DNA of 64,000 nt from positions 1,845,001-1,909,000 of the forward strand of contig OY811983.1 in assembly GCA_963681505.1 (NCBI GenBank). Direction: 5' to 3'. Below are positions 16,530 through 26,978 of this stretch, one piece after another. Source of the DNA: Eunapius fragilis (lineage: Eukaryota > Porifera > Demospongiae > Spongillida > Spongillidae). Positions within the stretch are counted from its first letter, which is position 1. Each line of letters opens with the position of its first letter. Below the pieces are notes generated by a model. The model worked only from the letters and a program-made list of their open reading frames with translations. It was not told the DNA's origin and searched no databases. The translations under genes were made by a program, and so were the position numbers.

Positions 16530-19500
16530 CCTCTCTATCTCTCTGTTCATACACACACAGGTATATGTGCACTGCCGGTATGGAGGCAGTGGTTAAGGTG
16601 TGGGATGTGAGGATGTACAAGTTCCTTCACAGTTACCCAACAAGAAAGCCAGCTACTGCCATTGACATTAGTCAGCTTGGCCTTCTTGCTGTGGGCCAAG
16701 GGAAATGTGTTGAGGTGGGTGGTGTGTGTGTGTATGTGTGGGTGTGTTGCCTGTTTTAAAGTAAAGATTTGCCTGGTTATCAGTTCTTCACTTTTCTTCC
16801 ATGCAGGTTTGGCGTGATGCCCTCAGCAGCAAACAGTCCACCCCTTACATGTCCCACCTTGTCCCAGGTGATGTCAGCACACTACGGTTCTGCCCTTTTG
16901 AGGACTGCCTGGGTATTGGGCATGCAAAGGGCTTCACAAGTATCATTGTGCCAGGTAGGGTGGAAGGGTGTGTTTGTGTGTGTGTGTTTGTGTGTATGTG
17001 TGTGGATGGTGGTGAGTGGAGGAGATGGTAGGATGGGGGGGTAGCGATAGGTGAGGAGGTAGGAGGTAATGGATGTAGGGAGAGGGAGGGCATGTGCCAT
17101 GTTGTCCCAGCAGAGTTGCCTTTTAAGTATCAAAATTTTTAATTACCTCCTTTGGACTGAACTTTTGTTAAAGGAGGGGATGTAGTGCTGGATGGGAGGG
17201 CAGTGAAGTGGTTTGTTAGAGGAGGGAATGTGCTGAATGGAAGGGCAGTGAAGTTTGTTAGAGGAGGGGATGTAGTGCTGGATGGGAGGGCAGTGAAGTT
17301 TGTTAGAGGAGGGGATGTAGTGCTGGATGGGAGGGCAGTGAAGTGGTTTGTTAGAGGAGGGGATGTGCTGGGTGGGAGGGCAGTGAAGTGGTTTGTTAGA
17401 GGAGGGAATGTAGTGCTGGGTGGGAGGGCAGTGATGTGGTTTATTAGAGGAGGGGGAGGGCAGTGAAGTGGTTTGTTTGAGGAGGGAATGTAGTGCTGGG
17501 TGGGAGGGCAGTGATGTGGTTTGTTAGAGGAGGGGGAGGGCAGTGAAGTGGTTTGTTTGAGGAGGGAATGTAGTGCTGGGTGGGAGGGCAGTGATGTGGT
17601 TTGTTAGAGGAGGGGGAGGGCAGTGAAGTGGTTTGTTTGAGGAGGGAATGTAGTGCTGGGTGGGAGGGCAGTGATGTGGTTTGTTAGAGGAGGGGGGAGG
17701 GCAGTGAAGTGGTTTGTTTGAGGAAGGAATGTAGTGCTGGGTGGGAGGGCAGTGATGTGGTTTATTAGAGGAGGGGGGAGGGCAGTGAAGTGGTTTGTTT
17801 GAGGAAGGAATGTAGTGCTGGGTGGGAGGGCAGTGAAGTGGTTTGCTAGAGGAGGGAATGTAGTGCTGGGTGGGAGGGTAGTGAAGTGGTTTGTTAGAGG
17901 AGGGGGAGGGCAGTGAAGTGGTTTGTTTGAGGAGGGAATGTAGTGCTGGGTGGGAGGGCAGTGATGTGGTTTGTTAGAGGAGGGGGAGGGCAGTGAAGTG
18001 GTTTGTTTGAGGAAGGAATGTAGTGCTGGGTGGGAGGGCAGTGATGTGGTTTGTTAGAGGAGGGGGGAGGGCAGTGAAGTGGTTTGTTTGAGGAGGGGAT
18101 GCAGTGCTGGATGGGAGGGCAGTGAAGTGGTTTGTTAGAGGAGGGGATGTGCTGGGTGGGAGGGCAGTGAAGTGGTTTGTTAGAGGAGGGGATGTGCTGG
18201 GTGGGAGGGCAGTGAAGTGGTTTGCTAGAGGAGGGAATGTAGTGCTGGTGGGAGGGTAGTGAAGTGGTTTGTTAGAGGAGGGGGAGGGCAGTGAAGTGGT
18301 TTGCTAGAGGAGGGAATGTAGTGCTGGGTGGGAGGGCAGTGATGTGGTTTGTTAGAGGAGGAGGAGGGCAGTGATGTGGTTTGTTAGAGGAAGGAATGTA
18401 GTGCTGGGTGGGAGGGCAGTGATGTGGTTTGTTAGAGGAGGGAATGTCCTCTAACAAACCACTTCACTACCCTCCCTCCTCTAACAAACCACTTCACTGC
18501 CCTCCCCCCTCCTCTAACAAACCACTTCACTGCCCTCCCACCCAGCACTACATTCCTTCCTCAAACAAACCACTTCACTGCCTTCCCCCTCCTCTAGCAA
18601 ACCACTTCACTGCCCTCCCACCCAGCACATCCCCTCCTCTAACAAACCACTTCACTGCCCTCCCCCCTCCTCTAACAAACCACTTCACTGCCCTCCCATC
18701 CAGCACTACATTCCCTCCTCAAACAAACCACTTCACTGCCCTCCCACCCAGCACTACAGGACAGTGAAGTGGTTTGTTTAAGGTATTTCCCTTCATTACC
18801 ACTACCATATAAGGGGCTGCTGAGGCCAACTTTGATGCCCTTGAAGTTAATCCTTTTGAGAACAAACGACAACGTCAGGAAGGGGAAGTGAAGGCATTGC
18901 TTGAGAAGGCAAGTGAACCCATGTGTGTTACGAATTGATCTCAGTGTCACTGTTGGATCGGTAGATTCCTGCCGAACTAATAACACTGGATGTGGGCCAT
19001 ATTAATCGTGTCGGTACTGGTGGGTCTGGGGATGAGGAGAAGGAGCCAGCCTCTCAGAAAGGCAGAGAGAAGTGGAAGGCCCGAGGCAAAAGTGGGGTCA
19101 CCAAGCAGGTGCAGAAGAAGCAGGACGAGAGAGGACTGAGCAAGAAGGTGCAGTGTGTCTTCTGATACTTCTCCCAACGTGCTCACGCATTTCATCTCAG
19201 CACACTCCCTGCCCCCCTCCCAATCCCTCATCTCCTCCCAGCCCTTCTCCAATTCCCTCCACCTATTCCGTCGTAACTGTCATGAACTCCCCATCTTTAA
19301 AGTGGCACTACTGAGTCCAATTTAATAACCATCCAATCTTAATAACCATCCAATCTTAATAACCACTCACCATTCACATTGGCACATGTGGAGCTCCTTG
19401 TAACACACCGTCTTAGAAGTACCTTGTAAGAAGGCTTTGCATTTTCACACTGTTCTGAAGCCATAGTTCCATATATTTGGAACACAGTGCCCCATAGTAA

Positions 19501-19685
19501 ATTAAATTTGTGTCTTGTCACATTGGAATTATGTGTTAACACTCTTGCATCCCATATTGTAGGCTCTGCGTAGGAAACAGGTCCAAGAAATGAAGGCCTT
19601 GAAGGAAGACACCGAGCAGGCCTTGGAGGAGGAGGGAGGAGGGGCAGCCATGACAGTTGACTCCATCCTTGACAGGTTCAGATAG
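13241..19685 (+). CDS. WDR46: WD repeat protein 46 / UTP7-like ribosome biogenesis factor
   Basis: Thirteen exons give 531 aa: 13241-13381, 13436-13545, 13604-13691, 13775-13836, 13971-14075, 14184-14334, 15532-15667, 16156-16255, 16561-16714, 16807-16954, 18814-18908, 18965-19147, 19563-19685. Family landmarks are [36 protein letters not shown]-type blade ends, [66 protein letters not shown], and the C-terminal [20 protein letters not shown]. This is the small-subunit processome scaffold that organises nucleolar factors. The N terminus is shorter than in human (610 aa). Intron 13382-13435 is 54 nt, in frame and stop-free. Intron 18909-18964 has a GC donor (AAG/GCAAGT). Intron 10 (16955-18813) is filled by a minisatellite. 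Confidence 0.92.
14655..14912. repeat. 35 bp minisatellite, about 7.5 copies, WDR46 intron
   Basis: Units read TTGGTAAATGCAAGC then A/GTCAGGTGGGACCATTCTGG. The A/G variant alternates strictly between neighbouring copies for most of the array, implying a 70 bp higher-order unit. Confidence 0.95.
15090..15200. repeat. G-rich short repeat, WDR46 intron
   Basis: Four imperfect copies of TTTCCCTTGTACCCTAGGGGG-like units with runs of five to eight G. Confidence 0.85.
16347..16550. repeat. (TC)n microsatellite with C-run interruptions
   Basis: About 200 bp of TC repeats interrupted by blocks of seven to nine C, directly before the acceptor at 16559-16560. Confidence 0.95.
17165..18778. repeat. Large minisatellite with an internally inverted block
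   Basis: From 17165 to 18446 the plus strand repeats units built from GTGCTGGGTGGGAGGGCAG and GAAGTGGTTTGTTAGAGGAGG. From 18447 to about 18757 the same units occur as their reverse complement (CCTCTAACAAACCACTTCAC). At 18758 the array returns briefly to the forward orientation. It occupies most of WDR46 intron 10. Confidence 0.95.
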
Positions 19686-20077
19686 TTTACATTGCTGTAC
19701 AGCAATCAGTATTTATATTGGTCTTATCTGTGCTGACCTTACCAAATAAGGATTTCATAAAGGGTGTTAAAAAAGTAAGGCATATTCATTGTGAGTTAGG
19801 TATCCTCTAAAAGACAACATCAATTCCTTTTTGTCTGTGTCTCAAATGATATGGACACAAAGGTTAGTCCAAGTGGGATGTACTTACATTCAAGGCTGTG
19901 TGCCCACAATGTGACATTGAGAACAGTACACCAACCAAACACAGAGTATAGTTACACGTGTTAATAACTTCCCCACTTTGCATCATATGCCCATCAGTAA
20001 TGACGTAAGGAGGGCAGATCTACGTGCAGTTCCAACAAGGTGCATACTGTATGAAATACAAACATGCTAAAGTGCAC

Positions 20078-20266
20078 ATCCCTTCTGGTACACCACACCA
20101 TCACATCCCTTCTGGTACACCACACCATCACATCCCTTCTGGTACACCACACCATCACATCCCTCCTGGTACACCACACCATCACATCCCTTCTGGTACA
20201 CCACACCATCACATCCCTCCTGGTACACCACACCATCACATCCCTCCTGGTACACCACACCATCTA
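20078..20266. repeat. 27 bp tandem repeat, seven copies
   Basis: Units read CATCCCTTCTGGTACACCAC then ACCATCA with only a T/C variant. Because 27 is a multiple of 3, both strands show spurious open frames. Confidence 0.95.
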
Positions 20267-20544
20267 TGAACACAACTAGCGTGAAGAAAGGCCAAAGGGA
20301 AGAGGCGTGGCTTAGAACCATTTGCACGGCTAGTGAGTTGTAAAAAGCTGCACCACCACATTCACATTGTAGAGATGGGTTACAATAATTGCCTAACTCC
20401 CTTGTAAAAATGCCAATCTTTTCTGTACAAGCTGTGCACACGGGAAATGATCCATAAATGTTGCTTTTCACTGTTCTGAGCCTCCCCCCCCATACCACTA
20501 AGCTGAAATGTGGAAATAGCATGATCTTTGAGGTAGCAGAGGAG

Positions 20545-20690
20545 AGATAAGTAGATCCCTCTGTCCTTAGTGAGGTAAAATACCTCTGTCCTTAAGTGAG
20601 GTAAGATCCCTCTGTCCTTAGTGAGGTAAGATACCTCTGTCCTTAGTGAGGTAAGATACCTCTGTCCTTAGTAAGATACCTCTGTCTGGA
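20545..20690. repeat. About 25-27 bp tandem repeat, six copies
   Basis: Units of CCTCTGTCCTTAGTGAGGTA plus a short variable link. Confidence 0.9.
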
Positions 20691-21180
20691 GGTTCAATTT
20701 GTATTTACAATTTTCCTGGGCTGTTAATGACTTTCAAAATATATTTAGTGTTTGAAGTTGTCTTCTAGCATAGTCTTGGTAACCACTGGAATTAAAGTCC
20801 TACATCTCAGTACTTCTGTCTCCACAACCTGAAGCCATATTCTTAACCAGTTTGGTTGGAATGTTGTTGAGACCTTGAAGTGACATGGACCCCTAGCAAT
20901 AAGGCAGCTTATGTCTAAAACATGCAGCCTTTCTGCCATGCCATTCGTAACCAAGTAATTGGCATTTAGTTTTTATTGCTTCACCTCATTGAAAGCTGGC
21001 ACATGCTTTACAGATAACAAAGTTACCTTCTGGCTTTGAACAGAAAAGATTGTATCTAGGGAAGGCCCAGTGTCACAATGACACCCTTGGGTGTAAGGTC
21101 CAGTGTCCCCTGTTAGTACCTTTATTACTGCCCTGTTCCCAGAAAAAGCTATGAATGCACTCTCCCCTAATTATACCGAA

Positions 21181-21366
21181 GTACATGTACCCGCTCGGTC
21201 GTGGAGCAGCTTGATCATAGAGCGTATACATTGGTGACTAAAGAAACCATCAATGTGTTCATAGCAACCGCTATGAAACTAATAATTGGCTTAGTCCCAA
21301 TATATACGCTTTATTTTCTCTATGATCAAGCTGCGAAATTCACTATGACCAAGCGGGTACATGTAC
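21181..21366. mobile_element. Palindromic MITE-like element
   Basis: The two ends are inverted copies: the left arm starts GTACATGTACCCGCTCGGTC, the right end reads GACCAAGCGGGTACATGTAC. A second inverted block, CAGCTTGATCATAGAG, occurs in both arms. 186 bp overall, no coding capacity. Target-site duplications are not clear, so the exact borders are uncertain. Confidence 0.7.
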
Positions 21367-21554
21367 TGTAATCCCACCCCCCTCCCCAATGAATTTAATT
21401 GAAACCAAAAAGGATGTACATGTATTGATATTTGTGGGAAAAACTGCATATTCTTATTAATTTCAGGTCATCTTTCAGAAACCAATTGGATTCACTGGAA
21501 TAATTTACACTGCCAAAAAAAAAAAGAAGAAATTTAAGATGCATGTATAGACAG

Positions 21555-24500
21555 CTACCTATCTGAGGGAAATGTCAGAGAGCCTTGATCTATGTAACTT
21601 GAGGTCTGGATTCCTTCCTGTGCCCCTCCCATCACCACTAAAGTTCTGTTACTAACCAGCGTGCACGTGCAGCTATGCCTCGCCGAGGGAAGGTCGCACA
21701 CGTGCAACCACTCCCATGTCCCAGGAAGGTAGATGTGTATCTCCTTCCTGGGGTGGCCCGTCGCGTCCTTCCCTCCAACGGCGTAGAGGTTTCCCCTGAT
21801 GATGGCGACGCCAGGGCATCCCAGCGGCATCTCGGGCATCGTCTTCCACGCACTCCCGTTCCTGCCACTACCGCTGCTGCTGCTGCTTGTACCGCTCTCA
21901 CCAGCAACGGACAGCACAAGTTCCGACATGGAGACGGCGTACGCCCTCTTCTGATTGGCCAGGATGCCGTCCCCGCCCAGCAAGTACCACATGTCACCCG
22001 ACACTGCATGTTGCAACCCGGCGCTGGGCAAAGGCAAGGGGTCGACCTGGTACCACTGACGGATGGTGGTGTCGAGCGCTTCGACAGAGGACAGGCGACC
22101 CTTGGCGTTGCAGCCCCCCGCCACAAGTATCCAGTGGCGATGCACGGCGGCCGACGAGTCTCCCCTCTCCGTGCGCATGGGCGGATACGCGACCGTGTTC
22201 CAACTCTTTGACTCCTGCTCCCATGACGAGACCTGACCGCTGTACCTGTCGTTAGAGCGATTGTAGCCCCCAATCAGGAGGAGCTGCTGGCCGGCGTGGG
22301 GTGTTGGGAGCACGACCATGGCAAAGTGGGAGACGATGTAGTTGAGCCGGCCGCAGCGCTGGGAGGAGCAGTCGTACACAATCACGGAGGTGCTGTCCGT
22401 GAGAGAGGCGTTGCCCCCGCTTAAGCAGACCCTCTCCCCCCACGTGATGCACTGGGTGTTCCCCACGGAGCAAGGCGATGTGGTAACCTTTGCCCAGAGG
22501 ATGGTGAGGGAGGCTTTGAGACCGCTAGGCTGGGGGGGGGGGGGTGGAAGTTTGGTCATATGTGGTGGTGGTGCAAATATGGGTGTGCTACTTCACATGA
22601 CAGATTGTGTACTGTAAAGTAACACACATAACACCCTCTCGTCAAAGTACCTAGGGAACACTTCTATGTACCTTTTTTTTCTTCAAAATCACAATTTTAT
22701 TTCCTGAAACATGTTTTTTAAAAATCCCATGAAAGTTGTAACAGTACCGGTTACGGAGAAAGCATGTATAAACATGAGCCTCCCCCCCCCCCCCCCCTTC
22801 CCCTTCCCCCCATATTTATGGTAAGTTACAACTAACGAATATACAACAACTTTAGGGAATATAATGAGTACAGTGCCTGGCTATCAGGACCTGGCTATAA
22901 GGACCTGTGCCTTACCAGACACACGTTTTGTACCGATATAACACCTGACTTGTATTTACGCACCTGTATCTGACCTTTGAGCATCCTCCCCCCCCTGCTT
23001 TCCAACTCAGAGAGAAGAGAGCCACTATGCGTTTTGTACATATCCACAAATGCAGGCTGTTCCTGTACAGCAGGCCGCTGAGAAAGGACAAATACAAAGG
23101 TGGGGGAGGGGGGGTCAGGAGGGTCACATTTAGTAAACTCGTTACACACCTGTATTCTTTCTTCAAGTTTCTTAATGGTAAGGTCCCTATCTTCAAGTTC
23201 ACTCTGAAAGATATTACAGGGAGCATGATGAATGATAACAACCACCTAAATAATTGTATTGCACCTGTAATGATGTAATTGTGTTATGAAGGGTGATCTG
23301 TTGCATTTGAAGGTCTTCATAGAGCCTTTCTTTCTCTGAAAGCACATCCTGAAGCTTCTTATATTCATTTTGCTTGGCCCTCAGTGCCTGGTTAGTTTCG
23401 GTCTGGAATAAAGAGACATTGTGGAGGGGAGAGGGTGTAAAAAGGGGAGGATATGGAAGGGGAGGGTGTGCTACCATATGGCCTAGATATCTTCACACCC
23501 ACCTGTGTCATCTGCACTCTCAAGACCTCACTCTCAAGGCTATGTATGTACTTCAATTGCTCATCAGTTCGCCTTTGTAATGCATCTCTTTCCCTCTCCA
23601 GTTGAAGTGCCCGTTCAGACTTCTAAGGGTAAAAAATACAACATAGTGTTTTTTTAGTGGAGAAGTTTGAGGGACAATACACAATAGACTTAGAACAACC
23701 ACTGAGGTCAGCCAATGTCATACAAGGCATGGAATTAAAAACACTGCAAAACACTGCACTCACCTCCTGGCTGGAAGTATTTAGTACCGCCAACTGTTCC
23801 ACCTCCAACCTGTTCATGTGGCCGAGTTTCTTGGGATACGCAGATTGGAGCCCGGCGAACTTGGGTATCAGGAGATCCACCGTTGGCCGCAGGTTGTAGT
23901 TGTTGAGGATACAGTTGGAGAGGAGGTCGAGAATCAGCGTGTCTTCTCTCACCTCCGCCCGCGCCCTGTCAAAGTACAGCTGCCTTCGCTGCAGCTCTGT
24001 GCGGGCCACCAGGTGTCCTTCGTCGTTGGTGAAATTGGGAGCTAACAGGTTGCAGGGGAAGTCTGTCGTAATTACGTACAGCATGAGAACCCCGAACGAG
24101 AAGATGTCTAGTTTGTTCGTCACCGTCCCTTCGAACGCCTCCGGGGGCATATACACAAGCGTCCCGACGTTCTGGGTGGAGTTGGCCCCCGGCCAGGCAC
24201 GCTCTACGATGCGGGACACCCCGAAGTCGGTTATTTTCGCCATCATGTCGGTCGTCAGCAATACGTTCTTGGCGGTCAAGTCACGGTGGATCACAGCGGG
24301 TTTCTGATTATGCAGGTACGCTAAACCTTTAAGGACGTCGAGCAGGATGGATATCTTCCAGCTGAGCGGGATCTCGGGCTGTTTCGCCAAAAGGTCGTCC
24401 AGGCTCGTATGCAACCGCTCCATAACAAGCAGCGGGACCTCTGGGGACTCCTGGAAGAAGGTTATGCCTAAAAACTGAACTATGTGCGGGTTTCGAAGTC

Positions 24501-24786
24501 CGCTCATGAGCTGGCATTCCTCTAAGAACCTTCTCACTAGCGGCGTTTCCTGAGCGTTCTCGTTACCATACGTGGCCCCCGACAACAGCTCCTCGTGGAT
24601 TTGCTTGCCCGCGCAGACCAACCCGTTGGTTTCCAGCTCCACGACTTCCCCGTACGCTCCCGTACCGAGGACCTTGTTGTTGTGGCGGACGTTCAACAGC
24701 AGGAAACTCTGGAGGCATTCCCAGTGAGGGTTTAGCTCCGACCTCTGGATACAGTGCCATTCGAGAGCTCCACCGCGTGCGGACAT
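21555..24786 (-). CDS. Protein kinase, coiled-coil and kelch-repeat fusion protein
   Basis: Six phase-0 exons give 807 aa: 23764-24786, 23503-23622, 23265-23402, 23150-23203, 22964-23077, 21555-22529. Exon 1 encodes a complete kinase domain: glycine loop GTGAYGEVV, lysine in CAGKQI, HRDLTAKNVLL, DFG in ITDFGVSR, PPEAF and a DIFSFGVLM helix. The HRDLTAKN loop lies between tyrosine-kinase and TKL patterns. The next four short exons are a heptad-rich coiled coil. The last exon is a kelch propeller with blades such as LLLIGGYNRSNDRYSG, ILVAGGCNAKGRLSSVEALD, LYAVGGKDATGHPRKEIHIY and LVVMGGAQ. No signal peptide or membrane segment. Because every junction is phase 0, domain shuffling is easy. Substrate unknown; I associate this architecture with sponge kinases (recall, not verified). 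Confidence 0.85.
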
Positions 24787-24920
24787 AGTTTATTTCTTTC
24801 TAAACACCGTACACATTAATAAGAGATTATGCTTACTCTACGCGCATACGTAAAACCACCACCATCACCACTCCTCCTTCCGGAAATTGAAAATGTTAAA
24901 ACACAGGGTACATGTTCACT

Positions 24921-26880
24921 TTAAGTACACGAATAATTTTTTGCCAGGGCGAGCAGTTCTGTTTTGTCCAATTTAAAGTCGTTCTCTTTCCATTTAAGGC
25001 GCAGATGACTAAGAAGCTTTCCGACAGCAGGTCCCTTCTTGAAGCCTGCTGCCAAAATATCTGTACCATTCACAGGAAACGAAGGGACAGTCCACTGGCT
25101 TAAGCGTATAGCATATTCCACCCTTCCACAGTAGTACACCAACTCCTGCACTGAAGGTAGTGGACTACCATCCACAACAAGGTCCTGAAAATATTTGAAG
25201 CTTGTATCCAGACAATAGGAGACAGCCCTGTGCTCTGCGATGAAGGCCCCTAGCCTCTTCTCGTTATTTGATAGCTTCCAGGCCTCAGCTAATTGGTAGG
25301 CCTCCTCCACTGTGTGTACCAGGGCCACAAGGAGACTCACTGGCTGGAGGTGGTAGCAACCGTCTCTCATGCTCTTCCACACACGATCCAGCTCCTCTAA
25401 ACAGCCATTATCTGGGAGTCCTTTTGGGTTGAATTTTTTTTTTCTCAACACAATGAAAAGTAAACAGGTTTATGTTCAATTAAGCCCATCAACAAATAAC
25501 AAATTCCCCCCCCCCCCCAGCAATGATAACCTCCTAATGTTATATGGCTGGACAGTGCTATAGCCCTTTACTGCATATGGGGATACACATACACGTTAGC
25601 GATCTCCCCAGGATGGAGGAATTTGGTTGTACAGGGAGAGTGAGGGGGAGTGGAGGGATAGTGGAGGAATAATTCATGCATCAGGTCTGGTTATGGGGCA
25701 AGGTAGGTAGGCTTGTTTATGATTCGGGATAGGAGGATGGATGAGATCATGTAGTGGGAGGATCACCAAGCCATACATAATATATCTTCTCAAATTGCCT
25801 CACTTTAAGGTGTACGTGCGTGCGTGCATGTGTGTGTGGTGGGTGTGATTATGTGTGTGTGTACAGTGTGCATTATGTGTGTGTATTATGTGTGAGTGTG
25901 TGTGTATTATGTGTGAGTGTGTGTATTATGTGTGAGTGTGTGTATTATGTGTGTGTATTATGTGTGAGTGTATTATGTGTGAGTGTGTGTATTATGTGTG
26001 AGTGTGTGTGTGAAGTGTGTGTGTGTGAAGGGGGCAAGGGAACAGAGATGTAGCCACCACTAGGGCCTTTGCTAGGCATACCTATACATCGTGCGACTTT
26101 TAACTTGTACATCAACTGCATAAGATGAGGCGCGTGGTTGCCTGTCAAAATCTTGCCTATTTCGGCCCACACCCTCTCGACAGAGATGTCTCTCAACCCG
26201 TCCACAGTTTCCTCTATAGCCTCTAACGTGGCTGCATCGTGTCGATCCGGGTCAGGCGCTATCCTGCCATAAAAGCGAAAATACCGCAATATTCTGAGAT
26301 AGTCTTCTCTAATCCTGGTTCTCGCGTCCCCGACGAAAAGTATCTTTCTCTCCGCCAGATGCCTCTGACCCTCAAAGTAGTCGTACAACTCTCCGTCAAG
26401 CGTCAGGCTCATGGCGTTGATGGTAAGGTCTCTACGCAGCGCGTCAGTTTTCCAGTCTTTGATAAACTCGACATCCGCGTGCCTGCCATCAGTCACCTTG
26501 TCCACCCTAAGTGTGGTTATCTCGTAGTCACCTGCGCTGGTGTGCACGGTCACTGTTCCGTGTTTCAGTCCGGTTTCGATATACCGTATACCTGACTCCG
26601 CGAACATTTTGGTCATTGCATCCGGGGTGCAGTCCGTAGCTATGTCGACGTCTTTGGGTGCTTTCCCTAAGAGCAAGTCCCGCACCACACCGCCTACCAA
26701 CCTGAAGTCGTAGCCCCTGTCGCGGAACAGTCTTTCCAGTCGCAAGAGGTCGTCGGTCTTCAAAGTTTTGAAGTGAAGTGTGTCCAGCTTTCCGCTTGCC
26801 ATGCTTGGTAGATGGTGTTTTAGGCGCTTGCACAGCCTCAAGATAGATCTGCTTGGAAGCTGTATCAAAGCTGCAAGCAT
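24921..26880 (-). CDS. TRNT1: CCA-adding tRNA nucleotidyltransferase 1
   Basis: Two exons, 26082-26880 and 24921-25420, give 432 aa against 434 in human. The class II nucleotidyltransferase head is intact: LVGGVVRDLLLG, the metal-binding carboxylates in KDVDIATD, the RRDLTINAM motif for nucleotide selection, and RILRYFRFYGRI. The C-terminal helical body follows in exon 2. The enzyme adds CCA to tRNA 3' ends in nucleus, cytosol and mitochondria. The first 26 residues are basic and hydrophobic without acidic residues, as in a mitochondrial presequence. An internal ATG (MASGKLDTLHFK) could give a cytosolic form, which is inference. The single 661 bp intron holds a TG-rich repeat. Head to head with GOLGA2. 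Confidence 0.95.
25808..26030. repeat. TGTGTATTATGTGTGAG-type tandem repeat, TRNT1 intron
   Basis: Irregular TG-rich units of 16-20 bp, about ten copies, ending about 50 bp from the splice donor at 26081. Confidence 0.9.
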
Positions 26881-26978
26881 GACATAATAATTCGCAATGA
26901 CGTGCCGTATATATGTGTATGTATTATATTAAAACGCTGCTTATAAATAGAACTTTTTTTCAATGACCCCCTATTGTC
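26881..26978. promoter_or_regulatory. Divergent promoter between TRNT1 and GOLGA2
   Basis: 98 bp between start codons on opposite strands. The stretch includes TATATGTGTATG and TATAAATAG; the latter could act as a TATA box for the plus strand, 30 bp before the GOLGA2 ATG. Function inferred. Confidence 0.5.

Larger units (their letters stand above)
19686..21554. other. Intergenic region, WDR46 to kinase-kelch gene
   Basis: 1.87 kb between two convergent stop codons. It holds a 27 bp repeat array (20078-20266), a 25 bp array (20545-20690) and a palindromic MITE-like element (21181-21366). No gene recognised in either strand. Confidence 0.75.

Noticed and set aside
21638..22273. Arg/Ala-rich frames of 180-210 aa in the kelch exon
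   Set aside because: GC-rich shadow frames; the true frame has clear kelch GG and Y/W motifs.
25369..25563. Small plus-strand frames over the TRNT1 second exon
   Set aside because: Shadows of the minus-strand gene; no homology.
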